Assembly: GCA_007127935.1 (NCBI GenBank)
Contig: SKYL01000153.1
Span: 1 to 13,498 of the forward strand
Reading direction: 5' to 3'
Source: Halorhodospira sp.
Lineage (GTDB): Bacteria > Pseudomonadota > Gammaproteobacteria > Nitrococcales > Halorhodospiraceae
DNA: 13,498 bases
The notes below the pieces were generated by a model, which had not been told where the DNA came from, did not search any database, and worked only from the letters and a program-made list of their open reading frames with translations. Shown one piece after another: positions 1-6,878 of the stretch. The stretch's first letter is position 1, and the number at the start of each line of letters is the position of its first letter. A program made the position numbers and the translations under genes.

Positions 1-455
1 GCGGTGCGTAAACCGTCGGGGCGTTGCAGCGGTTCCGTGGTGGGCAGGTGGGCCAAGAGTTGCCGGAGCCCTTCCCGGACCGCCGGCGGCAACTCCGCCG
101 TCCCGGCCTGGCCCAAAGATTGCACCACTGTGTTCCAGTGGGCCGCTTGGGTCTGCCGGGGCAGCGCCTCACGCAGGGCCGCATCGATGGCGGGACGCGG
201 CCCTCGGTGATCGAGGACTTTCAGAGTCAGGCGCGGTGCCAGTTCGGTCACCCGGAGGGTCAGACGGTCACCGTCCTGGACCACCACATCGGCCCGTGCC
301 GGCAGCCGGTAGCGGCCCATCTCCAACAGGAGACCGTCGGCGGTGATTCGGGCGAGGGCGGAGAAGGTCTGTCCGAGCTGCAACGACAGGCTGGGCCGGC
401 CGGTGGCCTCGGGGTAGCGGATCTCGATAATGGGCGGTTGGCTGGTGACTCGCAT
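1..455 (-). CDS. FliK-like flagellar hook-length control protein, N-terminal part (gene runs off the left edge)
   Basis: Reading the minus strand from the ATG at 455-453 gives 151 codons with no stop before the window edge, so the 3' part is missing. The product begins MRVTSQPPIIEIRYPEATG. It has alternating short beta-strand stretches (residues about 22-83, including DRLTLRVTELAPRLTLKVLD) followed by an amphipathic helical stretch (about 90-145). This beta-rich start with a 'DGDRLTLRVTEL..LTLKVL' pattern resembles the N-terminal half of short FliK-type proteins, which set hook length and switch flagellar export specificity. The conserved FliK C-terminal domain would lie outside the window, so the family call is an inference. 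A TAA lies 10-12 bases upstream in frame, so the only other nearby start is TTG at 464. No strong ribosome-binding site is visible. The gene follows the DamX-like gene after 92 bases that hold two dyads. No other flagellar gene is visible. Confidence 0.6.
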   Translation of the reverse strand, partial: MRVTSQPPIIEIRYPEATGRPSLSLQLGQTFSALARITADGLLLEMGRYRLPARADVVVQDGDRLTLRVTELAPRLTLKVLDHRGPRPAIDAALREALPRQTQAAHWNTVVQSLGQAGTAELPPAVREGLRQLLAHLPTTEPLQRPDGLRT

Positions 456-459
456 AACC

Positions 460-497
460 GTCAATTAATTGACATTCTGAGCCGTCAATATTTTGAC
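460..497. promoter_or_regulatory. Pair of 14-base dyads (GTCAA-N4-TTGAC), candidate operator before the FliK-like gene
   Basis: GTCAATTAATTGAC at 460-473 is a perfect 14-base palindrome. GTCAATATTTTGAC at 484-497 has the same GTCAA/TTGAC arms with a different AT-rich centre. They start 24 bases apart, and CCGTCAAT is shared as a direct repeat. The nearer copy ends 4 bases before the FliK-like ATG, where a bound protein would cover the translation start region. Regulatory function is inferred. No named regulator consensus is matched: the FNR box has its half-sites in the opposite orientation. Confidence 0.5.
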
Positions 498-547
498 AGC
501 GCCACTGGGCTGACATTGATCCGGTCTCTGCCGAAATCTCGACACCC

Positions 548-2101
548 TCAATCCACCAGCGACTGCTGAACGGATGCCAGCGACCGAACCCACGGTCCCT
601 GCTCCCGCAACGCCGACGGCAATGTGTCGATGGCCTCCCGAGCTTCTCCCCGCGTGGCGTGACTGCCGTAGAGCAACACGTACCAATCCGCCCCCTGCCG
701 CTCGGTGCGGACCAGCTCCGTCCGCCCATCGATCCCGTGGCGCGTCGAATAGGCACGCAACGTATCGGGGTTGCTGGCGGCCAAGATCTGTACGGTAAAC
801 CGGCTCCCATCCTGACCGCGGACCCACTGATGTCCGGGGAGGGCCGGTTCTACCGCGGGCGGCTCCGGCTCCAGTTCCGGCGCCGCGATTTCCACCGGCG
901 GCGTCTTCGGCTCCTCGGTGGTTTCATCCTCCGCTTCAGCGGTAGCCGGTGGGTCCACCGTCTCCAGCGGCATTTCCGTCGGTTCATCGGTCTGGAAGCG
1001 CTCCGGTGGCGCCTCCCGAGAAAAGGTGTAGCGCTCCGGTAACACGAGGCCGAACGGTGAGTCCTCCTCCGGGGCGCCGCGTGCCGCCGCCGGATCCGAA
1101 TCCACGGTGGTCGCCGGTGTCGGACGTTCCTGGGCGGTGATCTCCAGCACCGGGTCGGCCGGGCCGGGATCGAGATAGGTGGACAACCACCAAAAGGCGC
1201 CGGCGCCGGCAACCACCGCCCCGAGTCCGGCAGCCACGCTCAGGCGCAGGAGCAGGCCGCCCTTGCGCGGACGAGCCCGCGGCGCGGCTGGTGGGGTGGG
1301 GGAGGGATCATCACGGTGGGTCAGGCGTTCCGACAAGAGATCGAAGGCCGCCTCGTGGATACGGCGGGGATCGCCCCCCGAACGCTCGTAGACGACGCGC
1401 TTTTCGGCGTCGCTGAGCAGCCCGGGATCGCCGCCCGCCTCGGTCAGGCGGTGCTCCAGATAATCCCCGGTCTGTTGTTCGGTCAGCGGATAGAGGTGGA
1501 CGACATGGAACCGCCCCTTGGGCAGCCGCTCCGGACGTTCCCCCGCCCACGGCTGGTCCTGGGTCGGGTCCACCGCCATCACCAGCCCGAAGCCCTCACC
1601 CTTCTCGCAAAGCTCCAGCCACAGTTCCAGTAACTCACGGACGGTGCGGGGGTTGAGCCGGTGGGCGTCGTCGATGAGCAGGGCGGGGCGGTTCCCGGAC
1701 CGGCGGCTGCCCCGGATCTGGGCGATGGTGCGGTCGAGTTCGAGTGCTCCCCCCTTGGCGGCGGCTGGTTCGTCCTCCCGCACCAGCGCCGCACAGAGCG
1801 CCTCCAAATCCGTTTCGGGCCCGGCACGCACCAGTACCGGCTGCATCACCGGGATCTCCTGGCGCACGATTTGGTTCAAGAAGGTGGTCTTGCCGAGCCC
1901 GGCCTCGCCACGGATCATGAGGACCCGTTCCCCGCCCTGCAACAGGCTGATGGCCACATTGAGCTGGGTCGCGTGGGTGGTGTCCTCGTAAGGAGGCAAT
2001 GCCTCACCGAAGGGCTGATGCACCAGCCCCAGCCGGTAGAGGCCGTCCTCGGTGAACTGCATGTTGTCGGATTGCCGGGCCATTCGACGATTCGGCCGCA
2101 C
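548..2101 (-). CDS. DamX-like membrane protein: ExeA-type AAA ATPase domain plus C-terminal SPOR domain
   Basis: The 517-residue product has an AAA-type ATPase domain (about 25-260) with Walker A GEAGLGKT at 65-72 and Walker B LLIDD at 141-145. A single membrane segment follows at about 283-309. Next comes a Pro/Glu-rich linker (about 310-425) and a SPOR domain at about 432-508 (start RFTVQILAAS, then WYVLLYGSHATRGEAREAI). SPOR domains bind denuded septal peptidoglycan. The layout (cytoplasmic ATPase, one helix, periplasmic linker, SPOR) is that of DamX-type cell-division proteins of gammaproteobacteria. The outermost start at 2101 is GTG with GGAAA about 13 bases upstream. In-frame ATGs at 2083 and 2062 are alternatives, and the last (MQFTEDGLYRLGL) begins where the conserved part begins. 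The usual aroK-aroB neighbours of damX are absent; upstream is a divergent tRNA-Glu. The fold call is firm; direct equivalence with E. coli DamX is less so. Confidence 0.88.
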   Translation of the reverse strand: MRPNRRMARQSDNMQFTEDGLYRLGLVHQPFGEALPPYEDTTHATQLNVAISLLQGGERVLMIRGEAGLGKTTFLNQIVRQEIPVMQPVLVRAGPETDLEALCAALVREDEPAAAKGGALELDRTIAQIRGSRRSGNRPALLIDDAHRLNPRTVRELLELWLELCEKGEGFGLVMAVDPTQDQPWAGERPERLPKGRFHVVHLYPLTEQQTGDYLEHRLTEAGGDPGLLSDAEKRVVYERSGGDPRRIHEAAFDLLSERLTHRDDPSPTPPAAPRARPRKGGLLLRLSVAAGLGAVVAGAGAFWWLSTYLDPGPADPVLEITAQERPTPATTVDSDPAAARGAPEEDSPFGLVLPERYTFSREAPPERFQTDEPTEMPLETVDPPATAEAEDETTEEPKTPPVEIAAPELEPEPPAVEPALPGHQWVRGQDGSRFTVQILAASNPDTLRAYSTRHGIDGRTELVRTERQGADWYVLLYGSHATRGEAREAIDTLPSALREQGPWVRSLASVQQSLVD

Positions 2102-2160
2102 CTGCCAAGGGTTTCCTAGGGTGAATGGGTCCTAGTCTAACACCGAACCGAGCGTCGGCC

Positions 2161-2189
2161 TTGACAGCGGGGAGGGGCCTTCGTAGCAT
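2161..2189 (+). promoter_or_regulatory. Sigma-70 promoter of tRNA-Glu
   Basis: A perfect -35 box TTGACA (2161-2166) is followed after exactly 17 bases by TAGCAT (2184-2189), which matches four of six bases of the -10 consensus. Transcription would start near 2196, about 22 bases before the mature tRNA. The stretch after the -10 box is GC-rich (GCAGCACGC), as is typical of stringently controlled stable-RNA promoters. Stringent control is inferred from family knowledge. Confidence 0.7.
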
Positions 2190-2217
2190 GCAGCACGCTT
2201 TACGGGTCCTATCCCAC

Positions 2218-2294
2218 GTCCCCATCGTCTAGCCGGCCTAGGACACCACCCTTTCAAGGTGGCGACACGGGTTCGAATCCCGTTGGGGACGCCA
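2218..2294 (+). tRNA. tRNA-Glu (anticodon UUC), CCA encoded
   Basis: All four arms can be drawn by eye. The acceptor strands GTCCCCA (2218-2224) and TGGGGAC (2284-2290) pair perfectly. The anticodon arm CCACC-CTTTCAA-GGTGG places TTC at 2253-2255. The T arm is ACGGG-TTCGAAT-CCCGT (2267-2283). Discriminator G at 2291 and encoded CCA at 2292-2294 follow. Overall the sequence closely resembles E. coli tRNA-Glu. A run of five T begins directly after the CCA (2295-2299) and may help termination. The 3' half (2254-2294) is also the antisense of the final codons of the GAF-EAL gene. Confidence 0.97.
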
Positions 2295-4140
2295 TTTTTC
2301 CTCCCTGCCCCGCGGTCCTTTCCTGGTCTCGTAGCAGCCGTGCGGCGTCGTCGCGGGGCATCGGCGCCGCCCACAGAAAGCCCTGGCCCTGATCGACGCC
2401 GAATTCGCGCAGGTACGGCACTTGGTCTTCCCGCTCGATTCCTTCAGCCACGGTGGTCAACTCCATGGCGCGGGCCATGGCGGCGATGGCCTCGACGATG
2501 CTGGCGTCTTTGGGGTCGGTGACCATGTTTCGGGTGAAGGAGCGGTCGATCTTGAGTTGTCGGACCGGTAGTCGGCGCAGGTAGGCGAATGACGAGTAGC
2601 CGGTACCGAAATCGTCGATGGCGAAGTGGACGCCGTGGGCAGTGAGCCGCTTCATCGTCGCCATGGACTGCTCGGTGTGCTCCACCAGTACCCGTTCGGT
2701 TACCTCCAGTTCCAACAATGAGCCGGGCAGCCCGGTCTCTCGCAGGATCGCCTCGATCTGCTCCCCCAGGTACGGGTCTCCCAGTTCATCTCCAGCCACA
2801 TTCACCGCCACCGGGACCACCGGCAACCCTTGGCGCCGCCACTGCTGGACGGTGTTGCACACCTGGCGCAGCATGGAGGCGCCCAGGGCGCTGATCCGTC
2901 CGGTGTCCTCGGCCAACGGGATGAACCGCCCCGGGGAGACGGTGCCCAACTCGGGATCGTGCCACCGGGCCAGGGCCTCGAAGCCGGCGATGCGGCCGCT
3001 CTCCAGGTCGATGCGGGGTTGGTAGTGGGGGACGATGGCACCCTGAATGATGGCGTCCTCCAAGCGGTGGGCCAAGTCGACGTCACGGGCCAGATCGGGA
3101 TGGTTGGCGCACGGGACCAGACGGACATTGGCCCGCCGCTGTCCCCGGTGGGAGCGGGTGGCGTAACGGGCCAACGCCACCAGCCCTTCCGCGTTTCCCC
3201 GCTCATCATCACGTCCGCCGCGGCAGATGCCGATGGCCACCTGGGGCACGTGGCTACCGCCATCCCAGGAGATCCTTTGACGGAGCAGGTAGACCAATTG
3301 CTCCGACAACTCCTCCGCCGAGCATCCGGGCACGCCTTCCGGGGATAGGATCATCAAGTCGTCATCATCCCACCGTCCCAGCGTAACTTGGCGCGGCAGT
3401 TGTCCTCGCAGATGCTCGACCACGGCACGCAGGAAGGCCTCCGCCCGACCAGAGCCCTCGCCCACGCGCAACTGCGCCACTCCTTCCAAATGAAGGTCGA
3501 AGAGGGCGACAGCGCCACTGGCGCTCCCCCGCAACAGGGCTCCGAGACGGTCCAGCAGGCCCTGGCGCAGCGGCAATCCGGTGGTGGGATCGCGGTCGGC
3601 GGGGCGCTCCGCCGGCTGGCCTGCTCCGGCGCCCATCCGGTTGTGGGCGAGGATCTGAGTCTCCGCCACCCGCGCAAAGCGCAGCAGTTGGCGCTGGCGG
3701 TAGGCGTCGAAACGGCGGGGTGCGTAATCTTTGAGGCAGAAGGCGCCGAGCGGATGGCCGTGGGGGCCGCGCAGGACCGCGCCGGCATAGAACCGGAAGT
3801 AGGGATCGCCGACGACGAAGGGATGGTCCCGAAACCGGGCGTCGGCGCGCAAGTCGTGGACCACCATCATTTCCTCGTGGCGGATCGTATGGTTGCAGAA
3901 CGCCTCGTCCCGGGTGGTGCCATGCCGGTCTTCCAGACCGTGGTTGGCCAGGAATCGCTGGTAGTCCGGTTCGATCAAGGTGACCAGGGCGATGGGGACA
4001 TTGAACAGGTCGGCGGCGAGGTGGGTTAACGGTTCGAGTTGGCGGCGAAGCGCCGGGTCGTCGAACTCCAAGGCATCCAGTTCTTGAAGCCGGGCGGTCT
4101 CGTCGACCGCGCCCTCCGAGACGGAATCACATTCCAGCAT
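2254..4140 (-). CDS. GAF / degenerate GGDEF / EAL protein, likely cyclic-di-GMP phosphodiesterase
   Basis: The 628-residue product has a GAF sensor domain (about 15-165, with FCNHTIRHEEMMVVHDLRAD at 81-100), a GGDEF-like domain (about 184-345) and an EAL domain (about 353-605). The EAL domain keeps its catalytic signature: FEAL (387-390), N447 in VNVAG, ELEVTE (477-482), DDFG (509-512), K530 in LKID, AEGIE (565-569) and Q586 in GQGF. It should therefore hydrolyse c-di-GMP to pGpG in the cytoplasm. The GGDEF signature is replaced by WDDDD (257-261), so cyclase activity is not expected; that domain may be structural or GTP-sensing. The start at 4140 is set by AGGAG seven bases upstream. The frame stays open further upstream, but that part is antisense to the divergent gene and does not look like protein. 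The stop lies inside the opposite-strand tRNA-Glu gene, so the last 13 residues (616-628, MASPTGFEPVSPP) are antisense tRNA sequence. Confidence 0.92.
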   Translation of the reverse strand: MLECDSVSEGAVDETARLQELDALEFDDPALRRQLEPLTHLAADLFNVPIALVTLIEPDYQRFLANHGLEDRHGTTRDEAFCNHTIRHEEMMVVHDLRADARFRDHPFVVGDPYFRFYAGAVLRGPHGHPLGAFCLKDYAPRRFDAYRQRQLLRFARVAETQILAHNRMGAGAGQPAERPADRDPTTGLPLRQGLLDRLGALLRGSASGAVALFDLHLEGVAQLRVGEGSGRAEAFLRAVVEHLRGQLPRQVTLGRWDDDDLMILSPEGVPGCSAEELSEQLVYLLRQRISWDGGSHVPQVAIGICRGGRDDERGNAEGLVALARYATRSHRGQRRANVRLVPCANHPDLARDVDLAHRLEDAIIQGAIVPHYQPRIDLESGRIAGFEALARWHDPELGTVSPGRFIPLAEDTGRISALGASMLRQVCNTVQQWRRQGLPVVPVAVNVAGDELGDPYLGEQIEAILRETGLPGSLLELEVTERVLVEHTEQSMATMKRLTAHGVHFAIDDFGTGYSSFAYLRRLPVRQLKIDRSFTRNMVTDPKDASIVEAIAAMARAMELTTVAEGIEREDQVPYLREFGVDQGQGFLWAAPMPRDDAARLLRDQERTAGQGGKMASPTGFEPVSPP

Positions 4141-4147
4141 GGCGGTT

Positions 4148-4152
4148 CTCCT
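4148..4152 (-). promoter_or_regulatory. Ribosome-binding site that fixes the GAF-EAL start
   Basis: On the minus strand AGGAG lies seven bases before the ATG at 4140. This supports that start over the in-frame opening that continues a further 288 codons upstream. Confidence 0.8.
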
Positions 4153-4191
4153 GAGGGCAGTGGCACGGCGCTCGCTTGGCCAAGCCCACAG

Positions 4192-4221
4192 ATACTCATG
4201 GTGAATTCCGGCCGCTGTCAA
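4192..4221 (-). promoter_or_regulatory. Candidate sigma-70 promoter of the GAF-EAL gene
   Basis: Minus strand: a perfect -35 box TTGACA (4221-4216), an 18-base spacer, and GAGTAT (4197-4192), a weak -10 with three of six consensus bases. The transcript would start about 45 bases before the gene. The -35 box is convincing; the -10 is uncertain. Confidence 0.4.
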
Positions 4222-4308
4222 GCGAATGGATGGCGGGTGGGGCGGTGGTGTGGTGCTATGCTGAACCCATGACTTCAATCCGGTCTCCACGGATGGGCGT
4301 GCCCCCGC

Positions 4309-4314
4309 GGGGAG
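4309..4314 (+). promoter_or_regulatory. Ribosome-binding site that decides the start of the unrecognised membrane protein
   Basis: GGGGAG at 4309-4314 abuts an ATG at 4315 but sits six bases before the in-frame ATG at 4321. The latter is the better start by spacing. Confidence 0.6.
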
Positions 4315-4320
4315 ATGGAT

Positions 4321-4938
4321 ATGAATGGCGCAGCGCAAAGTCCAATGGTAGGCGCCGAGAGTGGCGGTGCCCGGGTGTGCCGGAACCGCCTTGGTCGGAT
4401 GTATCTTCTTGTGGCGTTCATGTGGCTCGGGGGCGGTGCCGCCTTGTCCGGGGCCGTGTTCGGCAATGAAGCGTGGGGGGGGTACGGCGGAACGTCCCTG
4501 TCGGCATCGGATCATGGCCGGGGGATCATCGAGCGGGTCTTCGATCCGTGGCGCCGATACAGCCACCGCTTGTTGCTGGTCTATCCCTCGGAGTGGACCG
4601 GGGAGCCGCTCTACTCCGCCGAGATTCGGGTGGTGAAGGTCGATCCGCATGTCGCGCTGCACTTCTTCAAGCAGGACGGCGATGCCTTCATGTACCTGAA
4701 CCATGGACAGGATCAGGGCGGGCTGCGCTACTACTACGGGGCGATCTTCCCGGTGTACGGGATCAAGGCCTATGTCACCGCCACCGAGATCCCGGGGCCG
4801 ACGCTGCCCCCCCACCGGTTGGACGAGCAGGCGCGTCATGTCCTGATGATTCAGCTGCAATCCATCGACGACCACGGTGGGGTGGAGGCCTATGTGGAGA
4901 TGCTGGAGCGGCGGGGTTACTTTCCTCCCACCTACTGA
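4321..4938 (+). CDS. Unrecognised 205-residue protein with one N-terminal membrane segment
   Basis: I do not recognise this protein. It starts with a polar, slightly basic stretch of 26 residues ending in CRNRLGR, followed by one hydrophobic segment at about 27-48 (MYLLVAFMWLGGGAALSGAV). That segment could be a membrane anchor or an uncleaved or late-starting signal peptide. If translation began at Met27 the segment would sit at the very N terminus like a signal peptide, but no good ribosome-binding site precedes it. The rest (about 50-205) is soluble, rich in Tyr and aromatics (GLRYYYGAIFPVYGIKAYV at 134-152), and would lie outside the cytoplasm. There are no cysteines after residue 20 and no obvious catalytic motif. 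The gene is divergent from the GAF-EAL gene with about 180 bases between the starts, and converges on the M1 peptidase gene with 23 bases between the stops. Codon use matches the neighbours and the protein-like composition argues for a real gene. Confidence 0.72.
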   Translation: MNGAAQSPMVGAESGGARVCRNRLGRMYLLVAFMWLGGGAALSGAVFGNEAWGGYGGTSLSASDHGRGIIERVFDPWRRYSHRLLLVYPSEWTGEPLYSAEIRVVKVDPHVALHFFKQDGDAFMYLNHGQDQGGLRYYYGAIFPVYGIKAYVTATEIPGPTLPPHRLDEQARHVLMIQLQSIDDHGGVEAYVEMLERRGYFPPTY

Positions 4939-4961
4939 TGCGCCCCGTGGCCTCCCCGGGG

Positions 4962-6878
4962 TCAGAACGCCAGCCGTAGGCCGTGGTGTTCCGGCTCGGG
5001 CCACAAGCCGCTGTCAATGACGCGCTCTCCGTCCCAGGCGACGTGGCTCTCGCGGGCGTGGTGGCTCAGTCGCCGGAGCAGCCCTTGGACGGCCTCCCGG
5101 TCATCGCCGGTGATCACCACCAGCGGGCGATCACGGGCATCGCGCCCGGCCCAGGCAACCGCCGCGGCATCGGGGGGTGGCATGGGGGCAGGCAAGGCCT
5201 CCACGGCGCGGAGGACCCTCTCCATCTCGTCGCGCTCCGCCGCCACCAGCACCGCGCCGGCACGCTCAAGTGTGGCGCCGGGGTGCTCCAGACGCAGCTG
5301 CCGGGCGGCTTCCCGACCCAGCGGCCCGGCAACGTGGATCGAGGCTGCCTCCAGGACCTCCCGGATTACCGGGATGCGCTCTCCGGGGTCCAATGCCCGG
5401 TAGAGATCGTAGTCGGGGTCGACGGCCACGGCGGTGGGGGTGCCTTCCACGGTCCAATGGGCCTCGGCTTGCGTTCCGGCCAGGAATAGCGTGAAGCGCT
5501 CGGTGCCGTGTTCGGTCTCTACCGCGACGGGGACGTGCAGTTCATAGGCGGGGGTGGCCTGGAAGAGGCGTATGACCACCCCGTCTTCGGTGCGTTCGGC
5601 GCGCTCCAGCCGGAGGCGGGGGGCGCCGGTGCGGTGCAGCCACTGATCGAAGTAGACGGCGAGAGCGTCCCCCGAGGCGGCCTCGAAGGCCGCTTGCAGG
5701 TGCGCCCAGCGCGTCACCCGAAAGGCGCGCGCCTCCCAAAAGCGGCGGATGCCTTCATCGAAGGCTTCCTCTCCCAGCCGGTCCCGCAGCATATGGAAGA
5801 GCATCGCCCCACGTTGGTACCCCACCACCCGGTGGGCCCCTTCACGGCCGCCACGGAAACGGCGCAACGGGTAGTCCTCCTGCGGCGGGAGGGCGGCGTG
5901 GTTGCGCAGCCAGTCACCGCGGACCCGCCGGGCCTCCGCCGGATCACGGCGCTCGGCGTGCCAGTGGTCGGCCATCCAGGTGGTCAGCCCCTCGCTCCAG
6001 TTGCCATCCCCATAGTCGACATGGACCGTCGCCCCCCACCAGTTGTGCAACACCTCGTGGGGCAACGAGGTGTATGGGATAAAGGGAAGCGCCAGGACCG
6101 ATTCCCCGATCCAGGTGAAGCCCGGGAAGGCGACACCCACCGGGATCGGGGCCGCCACCACCGCAAAGCTGGAGAACGGTGCGCCGCCGATGCGCCGGTG
6201 GTAATCAAGCAGGTAGTCGCCGGTCGGCTCCAAGTAGGTCTCCGCTAGGTGGGCGGTGCCCTCGGTGAGGTAGGTCCGCACCGTCAGCCCGTGCTCCAGC
6301 GACTGCGTCTCCACCCGCCACGGGCCGGCCACTACGGTGACGCCGCGTCCAGGGCGGGGGTGCCGGTAGCGCGCCACGGTGCCGTCGTCCGAATCGTCCA
6401 CCCACTCCCCGGAGGCCACCGCGCGCCAACCGTCCGGGGTGCGGATGGTGACCTCATGGGTGAGCAGCGTCACCCCGGAAACCCGGGGGTGCCACCCCCC
6501 ACCGGCCGGCAGAAAGACGCCGCTCTCGCCCAGAAAGGGGCGCCACGTGTCGTCCAGTTCCTCCAGACTCGGCAGGTGGGCGTGGTAGCGCACCGTGACG
6601 GTAGAGCCGCCGGGATTCAGCCCGCCGACGGGGAAGGCCGGTGAAGAAGTCAGCGGCAACGCCTCGCCGTCGCGGCGCAACTCCGTCATGGTCGAGCGGG
6701 GCGGCAGGTGGAGTTGAATCGCCTCCCGGCCGACGAGGTGCAGTTCGGCCGCCACCGTTACCGCTTGGTCGTTGGGGTCGAGGTCGACCTCCAGTGAGAG
6801 GTGTGGCGCCTCCGCCAGGGCCAGGGCCGGGGCGGCGGCCAGCATCAGCAAACGGGTCATCCATCGGAGCGTTTTCAT
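4962..6878 (-). CDS. Exported M1-type (gluzincin) zinc metallopeptidase
   Basis: The 638-residue product begins with a signal peptide (basic start MKTLRWMTR, hydrophobic core to about 20, likely cleavage after ALA at 20-22), so it acts outside the cytoplasm. A beta-sandwich-like N-terminal region (about 25-215) precedes the peptidase domain (about 215-415). Zinc-binding HEVLH is at 274-278 and the third ligand is E296 in NWSEG. Seventeen residues separate the second His from this Glu, one fewer than the 18 I recall for classical M1 enzymes. The GAMEN exopeptidase motif is not seen; GVAFPGFTW (248-256) occupies its place. Tyr354 in GYQRG is in the position of the M1 catalytic tyrosine. A C-terminal region (about 500-638) has mixed alpha/beta pattern and no assigned role. 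The start overlaps the stop of the prenyltransferase gene by four bases (ATGA), so translation is coupled. Peptide substrate unknown; aminopeptidase activity is not assured. Confidence 0.86.
   Translation of the reverse strand: MKTLRWMTRLLMLAAAPALALAEAPHLSLEVDLDPNDQAVTVAAELHLVGREAIQLHLPPRSTMTELRRDGEALPLTSSPAFPVGGLNPGGSTVTVRYHAHLPSLEELDDTWRPFLGESGVFLPAGGGWHPRVSGVTLLTHEVTIRTPDGWRAVASGEWVDDSDDGTVARYRHPRPGRGVTVVAGPWRVETQSLEHGLTVRTYLTEGTAHLAETYLEPTGDYLLDYHRRIGGAPFSSFAVVAAPIPVGVAFPGFTWIGESVLALPFIPYTSLPHEVLHNWWGATVHVDYGDGNWSEGLTTWMADHWHAERRDPAEARRVRGDWLRNHAALPPQEDYPLRRFRGGREGAHRVVGYQRGAMLFHMLRDRLGEEAFDEGIRRFWEARAFRVTRWAHLQAAFEAASGDALAVYFDQWLHRTGAPRLRLERAERTEDGVVIRLFQATPAYELHVPVAVETEHGTERFTLFLAGTQAEAHWTVEGTPTAVAVDPDYDLYRALDPGERIPVIREVLEAASIHVAGPLGREAARQLRLEHPGATLERAGAVLVAAERDEMERVLRAVEALPAPMPPPDAAAVAWAGRDARDRPLVVITGDDREAVQGLLRRLSHHARESHVAWDGERVIDSGLWPEPEHHGLRLAF

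Noticed and set aside
24..569. Plus-strand open frame opposite the FliK-like gene
   Set aside because: It ends in the AT-rich operator region and has no recognisable pattern, whereas the minus frame gives regular beta and helix patterning.
4943..4961. Possible bidirectional terminator between the convergent stops at 4938 and 4962 (CCCCG...CGGGG)
   Set aside because: Only five base pairs and no T tract on either side.
4141..5004. In-frame extension of the GAF-EAL protein by 288 residues
   Set aside because: It is antisense to the divergent gene at 4321-4938, is rich in His, Pro and Arg with no domain pattern, and a strong ribosome-binding site marks the start at 4140.
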